The notes beneath the pieces were generated by a model. That model had not been told where the DNA came from. It saw only the letters and a program-made list of their open reading frames with translations, and made no database searches. From an uncultured Pseudoflavonifractor sp. (lineage in GTDB: Bacteria; Bacillota; Clostridia; Oscillospirales; Oscillospiraceae): a stretch of DNA of 7,102 nt. Location of the stretch: positions 1 through 7,102 of the forward strand of contig CANOHR010000053.1 in the NCBI GenBank assembly GCA_947565875.1, written 5' to 3'. A program made the translations under genes and the position numbers. Below are positions 1-5,733 of this stretch, piece by piece (the first letter of the stretch is position 1; every line of letters begins with the position of its first letter).

Positions 1-101
1 GCTCTCTTCCCGGAAAAGCATTCATGGGCAAATATTCCGCTAAATTTTCATTTACTACTGTGTCTTTCCCTTTTCTTCGGTAAAATTTAACGGTTTCTTT
101 C

Positions 102-130
102 TTGACCCTTTTTCCTCCCTGTGGCATACT
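102..130 (+). promoter_or_regulatory. Predicted sigma-A promoter of the DUF4342-like gene
   Basis: TTGACC (102-107, 5/6 match to the -35 consensus) and CATACT (125-130, 4/6 match to TATAAT) are separated by 17 nt. Transcription would start near 137, about 34 nt before the chosen ATG at 171. The upstream ~100 bases are AT-rich, which fits a promoter region. This is a motif match only. Confidence 0.5.
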
Positions 131-156
131 ATAGAAGCACAGACCATTTATGTTTT

Positions 157-162
157 GGGAGG
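157..162 (+). promoter_or_regulatory. Ribosome binding site that sets the DUF4342-like start
   Basis: GGGAGG lies 8 nt before the ATG at 171. It falls inside the reading frame if the upstream in-frame ATG at 150 is used, and that ATG has no purine-rich site before it. The site therefore favours 171 over 150 as the true start. Confidence 0.75.
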
Positions 163-170
163 TCATTCCT

Positions 171-431
171 ATGGTAGAAGATATGAAGGACAAAAAGTTT
201 GCTGAGGAGATCGTGGAAAAGATCAAGGAGCTGGTGAAAAAGGGGAACGTCACCAAGATCCAGGTGCTTAAGGATGGGGAGACCATCGTCAACTTCCCCC
301 TGAATGTGGGGATCGTGGCCGGAGTAGCCGCTGCCCCCTGGGCTCTGATCCTGGCCGCCGTTACCACCCTTGGCATGGACTGCCACATCGACGTAGTGAA
401 GGATGATGGAGAGGTCCTCCACATCATCTGA
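171..431 (+). CDS. Small DUF4342-like membrane-associated protein
   Basis: The product is 86 residues from the ATG at 171; an in-frame ATG at 150 would add seven residues but lacks a ribosome binding site. A charged amphipathic N-terminal helix (about residues 5-25, rich in Lys and Glu) is followed by a short beta-like stretch (VTKIQVLKDGETIVNFPL, 27-44), a hydrophobic segment with an Ala-Pro-Trp (about 45-68) and an acidic tail. This layout matches what I remember of DUF4342 (helix, KxGNV, 'PLxVG', APW, short C-terminal strand), a family often found as a domain in small bacterial proteins and of unknown biochemical role. The predicted location is the membrane or its inner face. The gene is convergent with ftsZ and shares a terminator with it, so it belongs to a separate transcription unit. 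No function in division can be inferred from the position alone. Confidence 0.8.
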   Translation: MVEDMKDKKFAEEIVEKIKELVKKGNVTKIQVLKDGETIVNFPLNVGIVAGVAAAPWALILAAVTTLGMDCHIDVVKDDGEVLHII

Positions 432-453
432 CTTAAACCTGCTGTTTTATGAA

Positions 454-493
454 AAAAAAGTTCCGGCGTTCATAAGAACGCCGGAACTTTTTT
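454..493. terminator. Bidirectional intrinsic terminator between the DUF4342-like gene and ftsZ
   Basis: A perfect 12-bp GC-rich stem (GTTCCGGCGTTC at 460-471 with its complement at 476-487) has an ATAA loop at 472-475. It is flanked by A's at 454-459 and T's at 488-493 that extend pairing to 18 bp. The A/T flanks give a U-run in either direction. It starts 22 nt after the plus-strand stop at 431 and lies 10 nt after the minus-strand ftsZ stop at 504, so it can end both converging transcripts. Confidence 0.93.
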
Positions 494-503
494 ATCGGAA
501 CGC

Positions 504-1628
504 TTATTTGTCGCTGTTGAATATCTTGTAAAGCGTCTCCCAGGTCTTGTCGTCTTCCTCTTTCTCTTTATCCTCCGCAGAACCCCAGGCCGTCCCCGCC
601 GCATCTTGCTCAGCAGCCCCTATAAAGTCAGGAGCAGCGTCCTTCTTCTTGGCGGGATCCATCTTGGGTACGCTCTCGTCATAGCCGGTGGCGATGACGG
701 TGACCTGCATCTCATCCTCCATGTCAGGATCAAAGGCGGCGCCGAAGATGATGAGAGCCTCGGGATGGGCAGCCTGGCGCACCATCTCGGCGGCCTGTTC
801 CACTTCCTCCAGTCCGATGTCCTCGGAGCCGGTGATATTCACCAGTACGCCCCTGGCGCCGTTGATAGAGGTCTCCAGCAGGGGGCTGGAAATAGCCATC
901 TTGGCCGCATCCTCCGCCTTGTTCTTGCCTGCGGCCCGGCCCACGCCCATGTGGGCCATGCCCGCGTCCTTCATCACGGCGGTCACGTCGGCAAAATCCA
1001 GGTTGATAAAGCCGGTGTTCTTAATGAGGTCGGAAATGGACTGGACCGCCTGGCGAAGTACGTCGTCAGCGATCTCAAAAGCATTGGCAAAGGTGATCTT
1101 CTGATCGGTAGCCAGCTTCAGCCGCTCATTGGGAATGATGACCAGAGAGTCTACCTTCCCCTTCAGTTCCTCGATGCCGATCTCCGCCTGCTGCATCCGG
1201 CGGTGGCCCTCAAAGTTAAAGGGTTTGGTCACCACACCCACGGTGAGGATCCCCATCTCCTTGGCAAGTTCCGCCACGATGGGAGCCGCTCCGGTACCGG
1301 TGCCTCCGCCCATACCTGCGGTGATAAACACCATATCGGTATTCTCCAGAAGCTTGGTGATCTGGCTTTTGCTCTCCTCAGCAGCCTTCCGGCCGATCTC
1401 AGGATCCGCGCCGGCGCCCTTTCCGTTGGTAAGCTTGTCCCCGATCTGTACCTTCTGTCCTGCACTGGAGATATCCAGAGCCTGCTTATCGGTATTGATA
1501 GCGATGAACTCCACGCCCTTCACACCGCTGCGGACCATGCGGTTGACCACATTGTTTCCGCCGCCTCCCACACCAATGACCTTGATCTTTACAACAGCCT
1601 CCGGGCCGGTATCCAATCCAAACGGCAT
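504..1628 (-). CDS. ftsZ: Cell division GTPase FtsZ
   Basis: FtsZ is the tubulin-like GTPase that assembles the cytoplasmic Z-ring at the division site. The 374-residue product is of normal length. It shows the N-terminal nucleotide-binding turn (GVGGGGNN, 19-26), the tubulin signature GGGTGTG (107-113), the NTDKQAL segment (45-51), and the T7 catalytic loop NLDFADV (209-215) with both acidic residues D211 and D214 that complete the active site of the next subunit. The globular domain ends near residue 318. An Ala/Glu/Asp/Lys-rich linker (about 320-360) follows, then a terminal TWETLYKIFNSDK. This lacks the usual D-I-P-x-F/Y-L core of the conserved C-terminal peptide that binds FtsA or SepF. 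ATG start with AGGAGG 7 nt upstream (1636-1641). No ftsA precedes it. It is the last gene of the leftward cluster, ended by the hairpin at 454-493, and appears to have its own promoter near 2000. Confidence 0.98.
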   Translation of the reverse strand: MPFGLDTGPEAVVKIKVIGVGGGGNNVVNRMVRSGVKGVEFIAINTDKQALDISSAGQKVQIGDKLTNGKGAGADPEIGRKAAEESKSQITKLLENTDMVFITAGMGGGTGTGAAPIVAELAKEMGILTVGVVTKPFNFEGHRRMQQAEIGIEELKGKVDSLVIIPNERLKLATDQKITFANAFEIADDVLRQAVQSISDLIKNTGFINLDFADVTAVMKDAGMAHMGVGRAAGKNKAEDAAKMAISSPLLETSINGARGVLVNITGSEDIGLEEVEQAAEMVRQAAHPEALIIFGAAFDPDMEDEMQVTVIATGYDESVPKMDPAKKKDAAPDFIGAAEQDAAGTAWGSAEDKEKEEDDKTWETLYKIFNSDK

Positions 1629-1670
1629 AACTGCTCCTCCTATGTACGGTTCTTTTGTATCCTGTTACGG

Positions 1671-1947
1671 TAGCTTCGATTGACAAGGGCAAGCACGGTT
1701 TTGCGGGGCCCAAGCCGCCCCCGGACCGCGTTTTGTCTCCTTGCCTTACGCCAGTAAGGCTGCGTCGACAACCTTGCCGGGAACGCCTTGGGCTCCCGCA
1801 AAACTCCTTCGGACCCCAGAGGGTCCCAAAGGGTGAGATGGCAAGGCCGCACCCCGCAGACGGGCTGTCGCCCGGCAAGGGGGAGAACGCCGCCAGCACG
1901 CCCTTTGAGACCCTCTGGGGCGTGTTTGCCCTTGTCAGTCGAAGCTA
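1671..1947. repeat. 277-bp nested inverted-repeat element (three-way-junction fold) in the ftsZ leader
   Basis: The outer arms at 1671-1697 and 1921-1947 are inverted copies matching at 25 of 27 positions. Immediately inside are two separate hairpins. Arm B (1698-1804) has its base at 1698-1717 paired with 1784-1804 (one mismatch, one bulge) and its apex at GCCTTAC-GCCA-GTAAGGC (1743-1760). Arm C (1814-1920) has its base at 1814-1833 paired with 1901-1920 (19/20) and its apex at CGGGC-TGTC-GCCCG (1861-1874). Both arms are 107 nt and have tetraloop apices at their midpoints; 9 nt (1805-1813) separate them. The blocks abut exactly, so the whole element is accounted for by one fold. I see no transposase and no clear target-site duplication. 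It could be a MITE-like non-autonomous element, a dispersed intergenic repeat, or a structured leader RNA. This element fills most of the 449-bp gene-free stretch 1629-2077; the rest holds the ftsZ promoter and ribosome binding site. Confidence 0.85.
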
Positions 1948-1994
1948 TGGACCATTTTGTGGCCCCGCCGCCTATGACTTCTACATCTTGTTAT

Positions 1995-2023
1995 ATTCTA
2001 TCCTGCTTTTGCCCCGAGGTCAA
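1995..2023 (-). promoter_or_regulatory. Predicted sigma-A promoter of ftsZ
   Basis: On the minus strand, TTGACC (2018-2023) and TAGAAT (1995-2000) match the consensus at 5/6 each with the ideal 17-nt spacing. An AT-rich stretch lies upstream (2041-2050). Transcription would begin near 1988, giving ftsZ a leader of about 360 nt that contains the whole 1671-1947 element. This is the best-scoring promoter I see in the window, but it is a motif match, not a mapped start. Confidence 0.7.
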
Positions 2024-2077
2024 TAGTTCTGGGCGGATTTTATAAAACTTTTTCCTGCCCAGCCCGCAAAGATAAGT

Positions 2078-2872
2078 TCAGGCGGGCAGCCACCGCTCTG
2101 TGAGAAGCCGGGCCTCGGAATCGCCGTAGGTCAGATCCAGAGTGCCTGTCACCGACTCTCCCCGCTGGGCAAAGGTCTCCAGCACCCGCTGAAGGGAAAA
2201 GACCCGCAGGTCAAAGTCCCCCGCCATAGGTACTGCCACCGTCAGTTCCGCTCCATATCCAAAATAGATCACATTGCTGGCGCTTACGTCAATAAAATCC
2301 GTCACATTTTCCGCCATGCCCCGGGTATTCAGAGCGGTAAGAAGTTGTCCCAGCCCCTCCAGCCTGGTCTGCTCCCCAATGTCCACCTCTGTCCACTCTC
2401 CCACCGCAGGCTCCACAGGATGGAGTCCGCGCACCTCCGGAAGCATACCTACAATAGACTTCGTCCCCTGCTCCAATAGCTTTCCTCTGGCGTCCATAAG
2501 CCACCAGCTTCCTCCAGAGCGAACAGCGGCGGCGGGAACACATTCGGTGATGTGCAGTTCCACCGTATCAGGAAGCCGGTGGACCGGGACGGCGTTTTCC
2601 ACATAGGGAAGGGCTCTCAGGATACTCTGGGCGGTCTGGGGCCGGTTCACCAGGAACAGGTTATCCCCCAACTCCACTCCCGAGGCGGCAATGACCTCCT
2701 GGGCGCTGTAGCGGCTATTTCCCGACACAACGACCTGATTGACCCGAAAAAAGGCCACGCAACCTGCCAAAATAGCGGCAAAGATGATCAGAAAGGACAA
2801 CAGCTTATAGAGGAAGCCGAAGCGTCCCCTTCTCCGCCGCCGCCGCCGATTCCGATCCTTCCTTGCCGCCAT
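2078..2872 (-). CDS. ftsQ: Divisome scaffold protein FtsQ/DivIB
   Basis: FtsQ/DivIB is a bitopic membrane protein that, with FtsL and FtsB/DivIC, links the Z-ring to the septal peptidoglycan synthases. The 264-residue product has a short, very basic cytoplasmic tail with seven consecutive arginines (9-15), one membrane span (about 21-42) and an extracytoplasmic FtsQ-type POTRA domain (about 43-112: FRVNQVVVSGNSRYS, the GDNLF turn, LPYVENAVPVHRLPDTVEL). A beta-rich C-terminal domain follows to about 255. The basic residues before the span fit an N-in topology. ATG start with AGGAGG 7 nt upstream (2880-2885). It lies 58 nt after murA, in the same direction, consistent with co-transcription. A SpoIID-like or other POTRA protein is unlikely given the domain order and dcw position. 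Naming as ftsQ or divIB is a matter of convention; in Firmicutes divIB is common. Confidence 0.93.
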   Translation of the reverse strand: MAARKDRNRRRRRRRGRFGFLYKLLSFLIIFAAILAGCVAFFRVNQVVVSGNSRYSAQEVIAASGVELGDNLFLVNRPQTAQSILRALPYVENAVPVHRLPDTVELHITECVPAAAVRSGGSWWLMDARGKLLEQGTKSIVGMLPEVRGLHPVEPAVGEWTEVDIGEQTRLEGLGQLLTALNTRGMAENVTDFIDVSASNVIYFGYGAELTVAVPMAGDFDLRVFSLQRVLETFAQRGESVTGTLDLTYGDSEARLLTERWLPA

Positions 2873-2930
2873 GTCCCGGCCTCCTGTACCTTTTTCCCAT
2901 TTATCCTATCACATTCGAGCAAATAAATCG

Positions 2931-4199
2931 TTAAGATTCGCTTACAATTTCCTCTTCCAACACTATTTTTGCTCCCAGTGCCCTCAGATCCCCCGCCAGG
3001 TCCTCATAGCCCCGGCAGATATGCCGCAGTCCTGAGAGTACCGTCTCTCCTTCCGCTCCCAGACCCGCCACAGCAAGGGCCGCGCCTCCCCGCAGATCCC
3101 CGGCCCGGACCCGTGCCCCGAAAAGCCTGGGGACGCCATATACCACCGCCACTCTGCCCTCCACTCGGATATCCGCCCCCATACGGGCAAGTTCATCCAC
3201 ATGGCGGTAGCGGCTGTCAAACATATTCTCCACAAACACGCTGGCCCCCGTCCCCTTGCACAGAGCCGCCATCACCACCGCCTGGGCATCGGTTGGAAAG
3301 CCGGGATAGGGAGCCGTGCGGATGGGCCGGACAGCGCGGAGCCGTTTGGGAGCGGTGATATGGATGGTTTCCATCCCACTCTCCACCTGGCAGCCCGCCT
3401 CGGCCAGGACCGCCGTTACCGTGGACAACTGCCGCCAGTCCACCCCGGTGACCTCCCCCTCCCCGCCGGCTGCCGCTACTGCGGAAAGGTATGTAGCGGC
3501 CACGATCCGGTCGGCCAATACGGTATGCTCCCCTCCGTGAAGGGGAACGCCTCCCTCTATGACGATGACTGAACTTCCCGCCCCCCGGATTTTGGCGCCC
3601 AGAGTGCGGAGGAAGTTTTGCAGATCCACGATCTCCGGCTCCCGTGCGGCATTGGTGATGGTGGTGATCCCTTTGGCCGCCACGGCGGCCAGCATGGCGT
3701 TTTCAGTGGCTCCCACGCTGGCAATGGACAAGGTGATATCTGCCCCGGTAAGTTCTCCCTCCGCCACCAGGCGGCCATTCCGCTCCCCGATCTCCGCCCC
3801 CAGGGCCCGAAGAGCCGAAAGATGGAGGTCGATGGGACGGGGACCCAGTTCACAGCCCCCCGGATAGGTGAGTTCTGAACGCCCCATACGCCCAAGAACA
3901 GGCCCCAAAAAGATCACAGAGGAGCGCATTTCCCGCATCAGACTATCAGGCACAGAGCATCCTGTGGGCGCGGAGGCGTCCACCGTCACCGTCTCCCCAT
4001 CCCGCTCCACCTTACAGCCCAGATGGCGTAGGATGTCCAGAGTATGCTCCACATCGCTGAGCCAGGGACAGTTATGAAGTACACACACGCCTGTGGAAAG
4101 AAAGGTGGCCGCCAAAATGGGCAGGACGCTGTTTTTAGCCCCCTGGACCCGGACGGACCCGGACAGGGGGCGATCCCCCTGGATCCTGAAAACGCTCAT
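2931..4199 (-). CDS. murA: UDP-N-acetylglucosamine 1-carboxyvinyltransferase MurA
   Basis: MurA transfers enolpyruvate from PEP to UDP-GlcNAc, the first committed cytoplasmic step of peptidoglycan synthesis. The 422-residue product has the full two-lobed inside-out barrel of the EPT family. Visible active-site residues: K22-N23 in GAKNSVLP, the loop cysteine C116 in PGGCELGPRPIDLH with R121, D304 in PGFPTDAQ, R370 in DLRGGAAL and R396 in CRGYEDL. C116 is the residue alkylated by fosfomycin in this family, so the enzyme is predicted to be of the sensitive type (family knowledge, not tested here). ATG start with GGAGG (4207-4211) 7 nt upstream. Firmicutes often carry two paralogues (MurAA/MurAB); one window cannot say which this is. 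EPSP synthase (AroA) is excluded by the PGGC loop. It sits 153 nt after murG, with a candidate promoter in that gap. Confidence 0.97.
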   Translation of the reverse strand: MSVFRIQGDRPLSGSVRVQGAKNSVLPILAATFLSTGVCVLHNCPWLSDVEHTLDILRHLGCKVERDGETVTVDASAPTGCSVPDSLMREMRSSVIFLGPVLGRMGRSELTYPGGCELGPRPIDLHLSALRALGAEIGERNGRLVAEGELTGADITLSIASVGATENAMLAAVAAKGITTITNAAREPEIVDLQNFLRTLGAKIRGAGSSVIVIEGGVPLHGGEHTVLADRIVAATYLSAVAAAGGEGEVTGVDWRQLSTVTAVLAEAGCQVESGMETIHITAPKRLRAVRPIRTAPYPGFPTDAQAVVMAALCKGTGASVFVENMFDSRYRHVDELARMGADIRVEGRVAVVYGVPRLFGARVRAGDLRGGAALAVAGLGAEGETVLSGLRHICRGYEDLAGDLRALGAKIVLEEEIVSES

Positions 4200-4209
4200 G
4201 ATTTGCCCT

Positions 4210-4248
4210 CCCTATAGGATTTCCTTCGGGTCATCCTATGTCATAGGG
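4210..4248 (-). promoter_or_regulatory. Bulged inverted repeat overlapping the murA ribosome binding site
   Basis: CCCTATAGGAT (4210-4220) is complementary to 4233-4248, pairing as ATCCTAT (4233-4239) and AGGG (4245-4248) with a 5-nt bulge (4240-4244) and a 12-nt loop. The outer half also contains its own small palindrome, CCTAT-GAC-ATAGG (4235-4247). In mRNA the proximal arm would take in two bases of the GGAGG at 4207-4211. As DNA it surrounds the candidate -10 at 4233-4238. RNA hairpin and protein operator readings are both possible. Confidence 0.5.
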
Positions 4249-4262
4249 AGAGATTTGGTCAA
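4233..4262 (-). promoter_or_regulatory. Candidate internal promoter for murA
   Basis: On the minus strand, TTGACC (4257-4262, 5/6) is followed after 18 nt by TAGGAT (4233-4238, 4/6). Transcription would start near 4226, giving murA a leader of about 25 nt with its ribosome binding site intact. The 153-bp gap between murG and murA, long for this cluster, supports an internal start. The -10 is weak and overlaps the inverted repeat, so this is tentative. Confidence 0.4.
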
Positions 4263-4352
4263 AGCAGGGCAAAAATGAGCCGGACAGACGAAAAAAGAGC
4301 AAAAACAGGCACTGGGCGGAAGCCCTTTTCTCCGCTCCATGTGAGGCCTTTC

Positions 4353-5474
4353 TTATCGCAACAGCCCCTTTAGCACATCAAAGATCTTCTCGTTGGCGTC
4401 TGGGATAGATAGCTGGGCCAGTTTTCGGGACATATCCGCACGTTTGGCGGGATCCTGGAGAAGATTGGAGATCACCTCGTAGAGTTTTTCCCCGGAACAC
4501 TCCTTCTCAGGCAGCAACACCGCGCCGCCGGTATCGGAAAGGATCCGGGCGTTCTTGGTCTGATGGTCGGCGGTCACGTTGGGAGAGGGCACCAACACCG
4601 AAGGCTTGGCAATGGCCGCCAACTCAGAGACGGTAGAGGCTCCCGACCGGCACAGCACCAGGTCTGCCGCCGCCATCACCAGAGGCATATCGTAGATATA
4701 TTCCCGGACCTCCACCCCCGGATGGGGATGGGCCGAAACCCCGGACTCCGCCAGGGTTTGGGTAAGCCTGGCAAAATCCCGCCCCGCCCCGTGGATATGG
4801 CGGAAACTCTGGCCCCGTTCACACTCCAGACGGAGAAAATCCGCCATATATCCATTCATTACCTCGGCCCCCAGGCTGCCCCAGTAGGACAGGAGCAGAG
4901 GCCGGTCGTCATCAAAACCCAACTCCTTTCGGGCCTCGGCCCGGGTCCGCCGGAAGAAATCTCCCCGAACAGGGGTACCGGTGACCACCACCTTGGAAGG
5001 ATCGTCATAGTGTTCCCGGCTCTCGGCAAACCCCACCATCACCACATCAGCTACCTTGCTAAGAGCTTTGGTGGTCAGCCCGGGGACGGCATTGGATTCG
5101 TGGATGGCGGTGGGGATCCCTCTCCTGGCGGCAACTTTTACCACCGGATAGCTGGCATAGCCGCCGGTCCCCACCACCAGGTCGGGCTTGAAATCGTCCA
5201 GAATGGCTCTGGCCTGACTGTCAGACTTCACCATGTTTGCCAAGGTCCCCAGATTATGCTTGATCGCTGAGAGGCTTACCGACCGCCAAAAGTTGGTAAT
5301 GGTCACTGTTTTCATCTCATAGCCCTCTTTGGGCACCAACCGGGTCCCCATCCCTTTATCTCCTCCTACAAAGAGGATGGAGCAACCAGGGTAGCGCTCC
5401 CGGAACAGATTGGCCAGCGCCACAGCGGGATTGATATGGCCCGCAGTGCCACCGCAGGTGAAGATAATATTCAC
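4353..5474 (-). CDS. murG: Lipid II synthase MurG (UDP-GlcNAc transferase)
   Basis: MurG is a peripheral membrane GT-B glycosyltransferase that adds GlcNAc to lipid I, giving lipid II on the inner face of the membrane. The 373-residue product has the G-loop CGGTAGHINPA (7-17) with the conserved H13, the second Gly loop GTGGYASYP (102-110), HESNAVPG (125-132), TGTPVR (165-170), the C-domain donor loop WGSLGA (198-203), SGASTVSEL (277-285) and DHQTKNA (303-309). The third G-loop normally reads GGSxGA; here Trp198 replaces the first Gly. The start is GTG (translated Met), supported by AGGAGG 7 nt upstream (5482-5487) and by the family's N-terminus. The gene follows ftsW after a 258-nt gap that holds a long palindrome. 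All catalytic landmarks are present, so it should be active. Confidence 0.97.
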   Translation of the reverse strand: MNIIFTCGGTAGHINPAVALANLFRERYPGCSILFVGGDKGMGTRLVPKEGYEMKTVTITNFWRSVSLSAIKHNLGTLANMVKSDSQARAILDDFKPDLVVGTGGYASYPVVKVAARRGIPTAIHESNAVPGLTTKALSKVADVVMVGFAESREHYDDPSKVVVTGTPVRGDFFRRTRAEARKELGFDDDRPLLLSYWGSLGAEVMNGYMADFLRLECERGQSFRHIHGAGRDFARLTQTLAESGVSAHPHPGVEVREYIYDMPLVMAAADLVLCRSGASTVSELAAIAKPSVLVPSPNVTADHQTKNARILSDTGGAVLLPEKECSGEKLYEVISNLLQDPAKRADMSRKLAQLSIPDANEKIFDVLKGLLR

Positions 5475-5579
5475 GCAAACGCCTCCTTGCTATCCGCGTT
5501 TTTTGGGGAAAGGTCAAACAAACCGTGTAAATATTCCCGTACTTTCAATGAGAATGCTTTCATGTTTTCAATTTAAAAT

Positions 5580-5733
5580 GAAGGGCTATGATCAGGCTCC
5601 GCAATGGTCTGGGCGCTTTTGGGGTAAACCCCTCCGCTGCGCAAAATGCCCGGCTGGGCGATGGGACTGCTCCTCCGGTCATTTCGCTCCGCTCCAGGGC
5701 TTACCCCAAAAGCAGACCATTGCTCCGCCCTTC
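5580..5733. repeat. 154-bp long palindromic element between ftsW and murG
   Basis: Inverted blocks run from both ends to the middle: GAAGGGC (5580-5586) with 5727-5733; GCAATGGTCTG (5601-5611) with 5713-5723; CTTTTGGGGTAA (5616-5627) with 5701-5712; and a looser inner match of 5638-5653 with 5675-5690 around AAATG and CCGG. The left arm carries extra bases at 5587-5600 and 5612-5615. A loop of about 20 nt remains (5654-5674). The right end overlaps the last base position of the ftsW stop codon, so the element begins directly after the gene. No open frame in it is credible. It is inside the presumed mRNA joining ftsW to murG and would fold into a long hairpin. It shares no obvious sequence with the element at 1671-1947. 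Likely a MITE-like or dispersed intergenic repeat; the remainder of the gap (5475-5579) is AT-rich with only the murG ribosome binding site clear. Confidence 0.8.

Noticed and set aside
1..101. End of a gene at the left edge
   Set aside because: All six frames hit early stops or carry no recognisable sequence or ribosome binding site. The region is AT-rich and looks intergenic.
150..170. Upstream ATG at 150 as the start of the DUF4342-like gene
   Set aside because: No ribosome binding site precedes it, and the GGGAGG at 157-162 would be inside the gene; the ATG at 171 is correctly spaced from that site.
606..1673. Long plus-strand open frame (355 codons) opposite ftsZ
   Set aside because: It is the antisense shadow of a certain gene in GC-rich DNA. 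It is rich in His/Leu/Gly without any domain and has no ribosome binding site.
1671..1947. CRISPR array, tRNA or insertion sequence in the ftsQ-ftsZ gap
   Set aside because: No regularly spaced direct repeats, no cloverleaf with CCA-like end, and no transposase or target-site duplication; the inverted arms explain the structure better.
1486..2045. Several overlapping open frames of 70-137 codons on both strands across the ftsZ leader
   Set aside because: They run through the inverted-repeat element or overlap ftsZ, have Arg/Pro/Ser-rich compositions and lack ribosome binding sites. Open frames in palindromic GC-rich repeats are a common artefact.
2041..2090. Possible intrinsic terminator after ftsQ
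   Set aside because: CTGCCCGC near 2081-2090 can pair with 2054-2067 only with a 5-nt bulge. The T-run is separated by AAAAA and broken, so termination is doubtful.
4301..4325. Possible terminator after murG
   Set aside because: The stem is only 4 bp (GGGC/GCCC at 4314-4325) and the following T-run starts about 8 nt later, too far for an intrinsic terminator.
4563..5270. Plus-strand open frame of 235 codons opposite murG
   Set aside because: Antisense shadow with no recognisable domain and low-complexity His/Gly/Pro composition.
5489..5517. Promoter TTGACC-17-GATAGC before murG
   Set aside because: The -10 matches only 3 of 6 bases, and transcription would start within the murG ribosome binding site.
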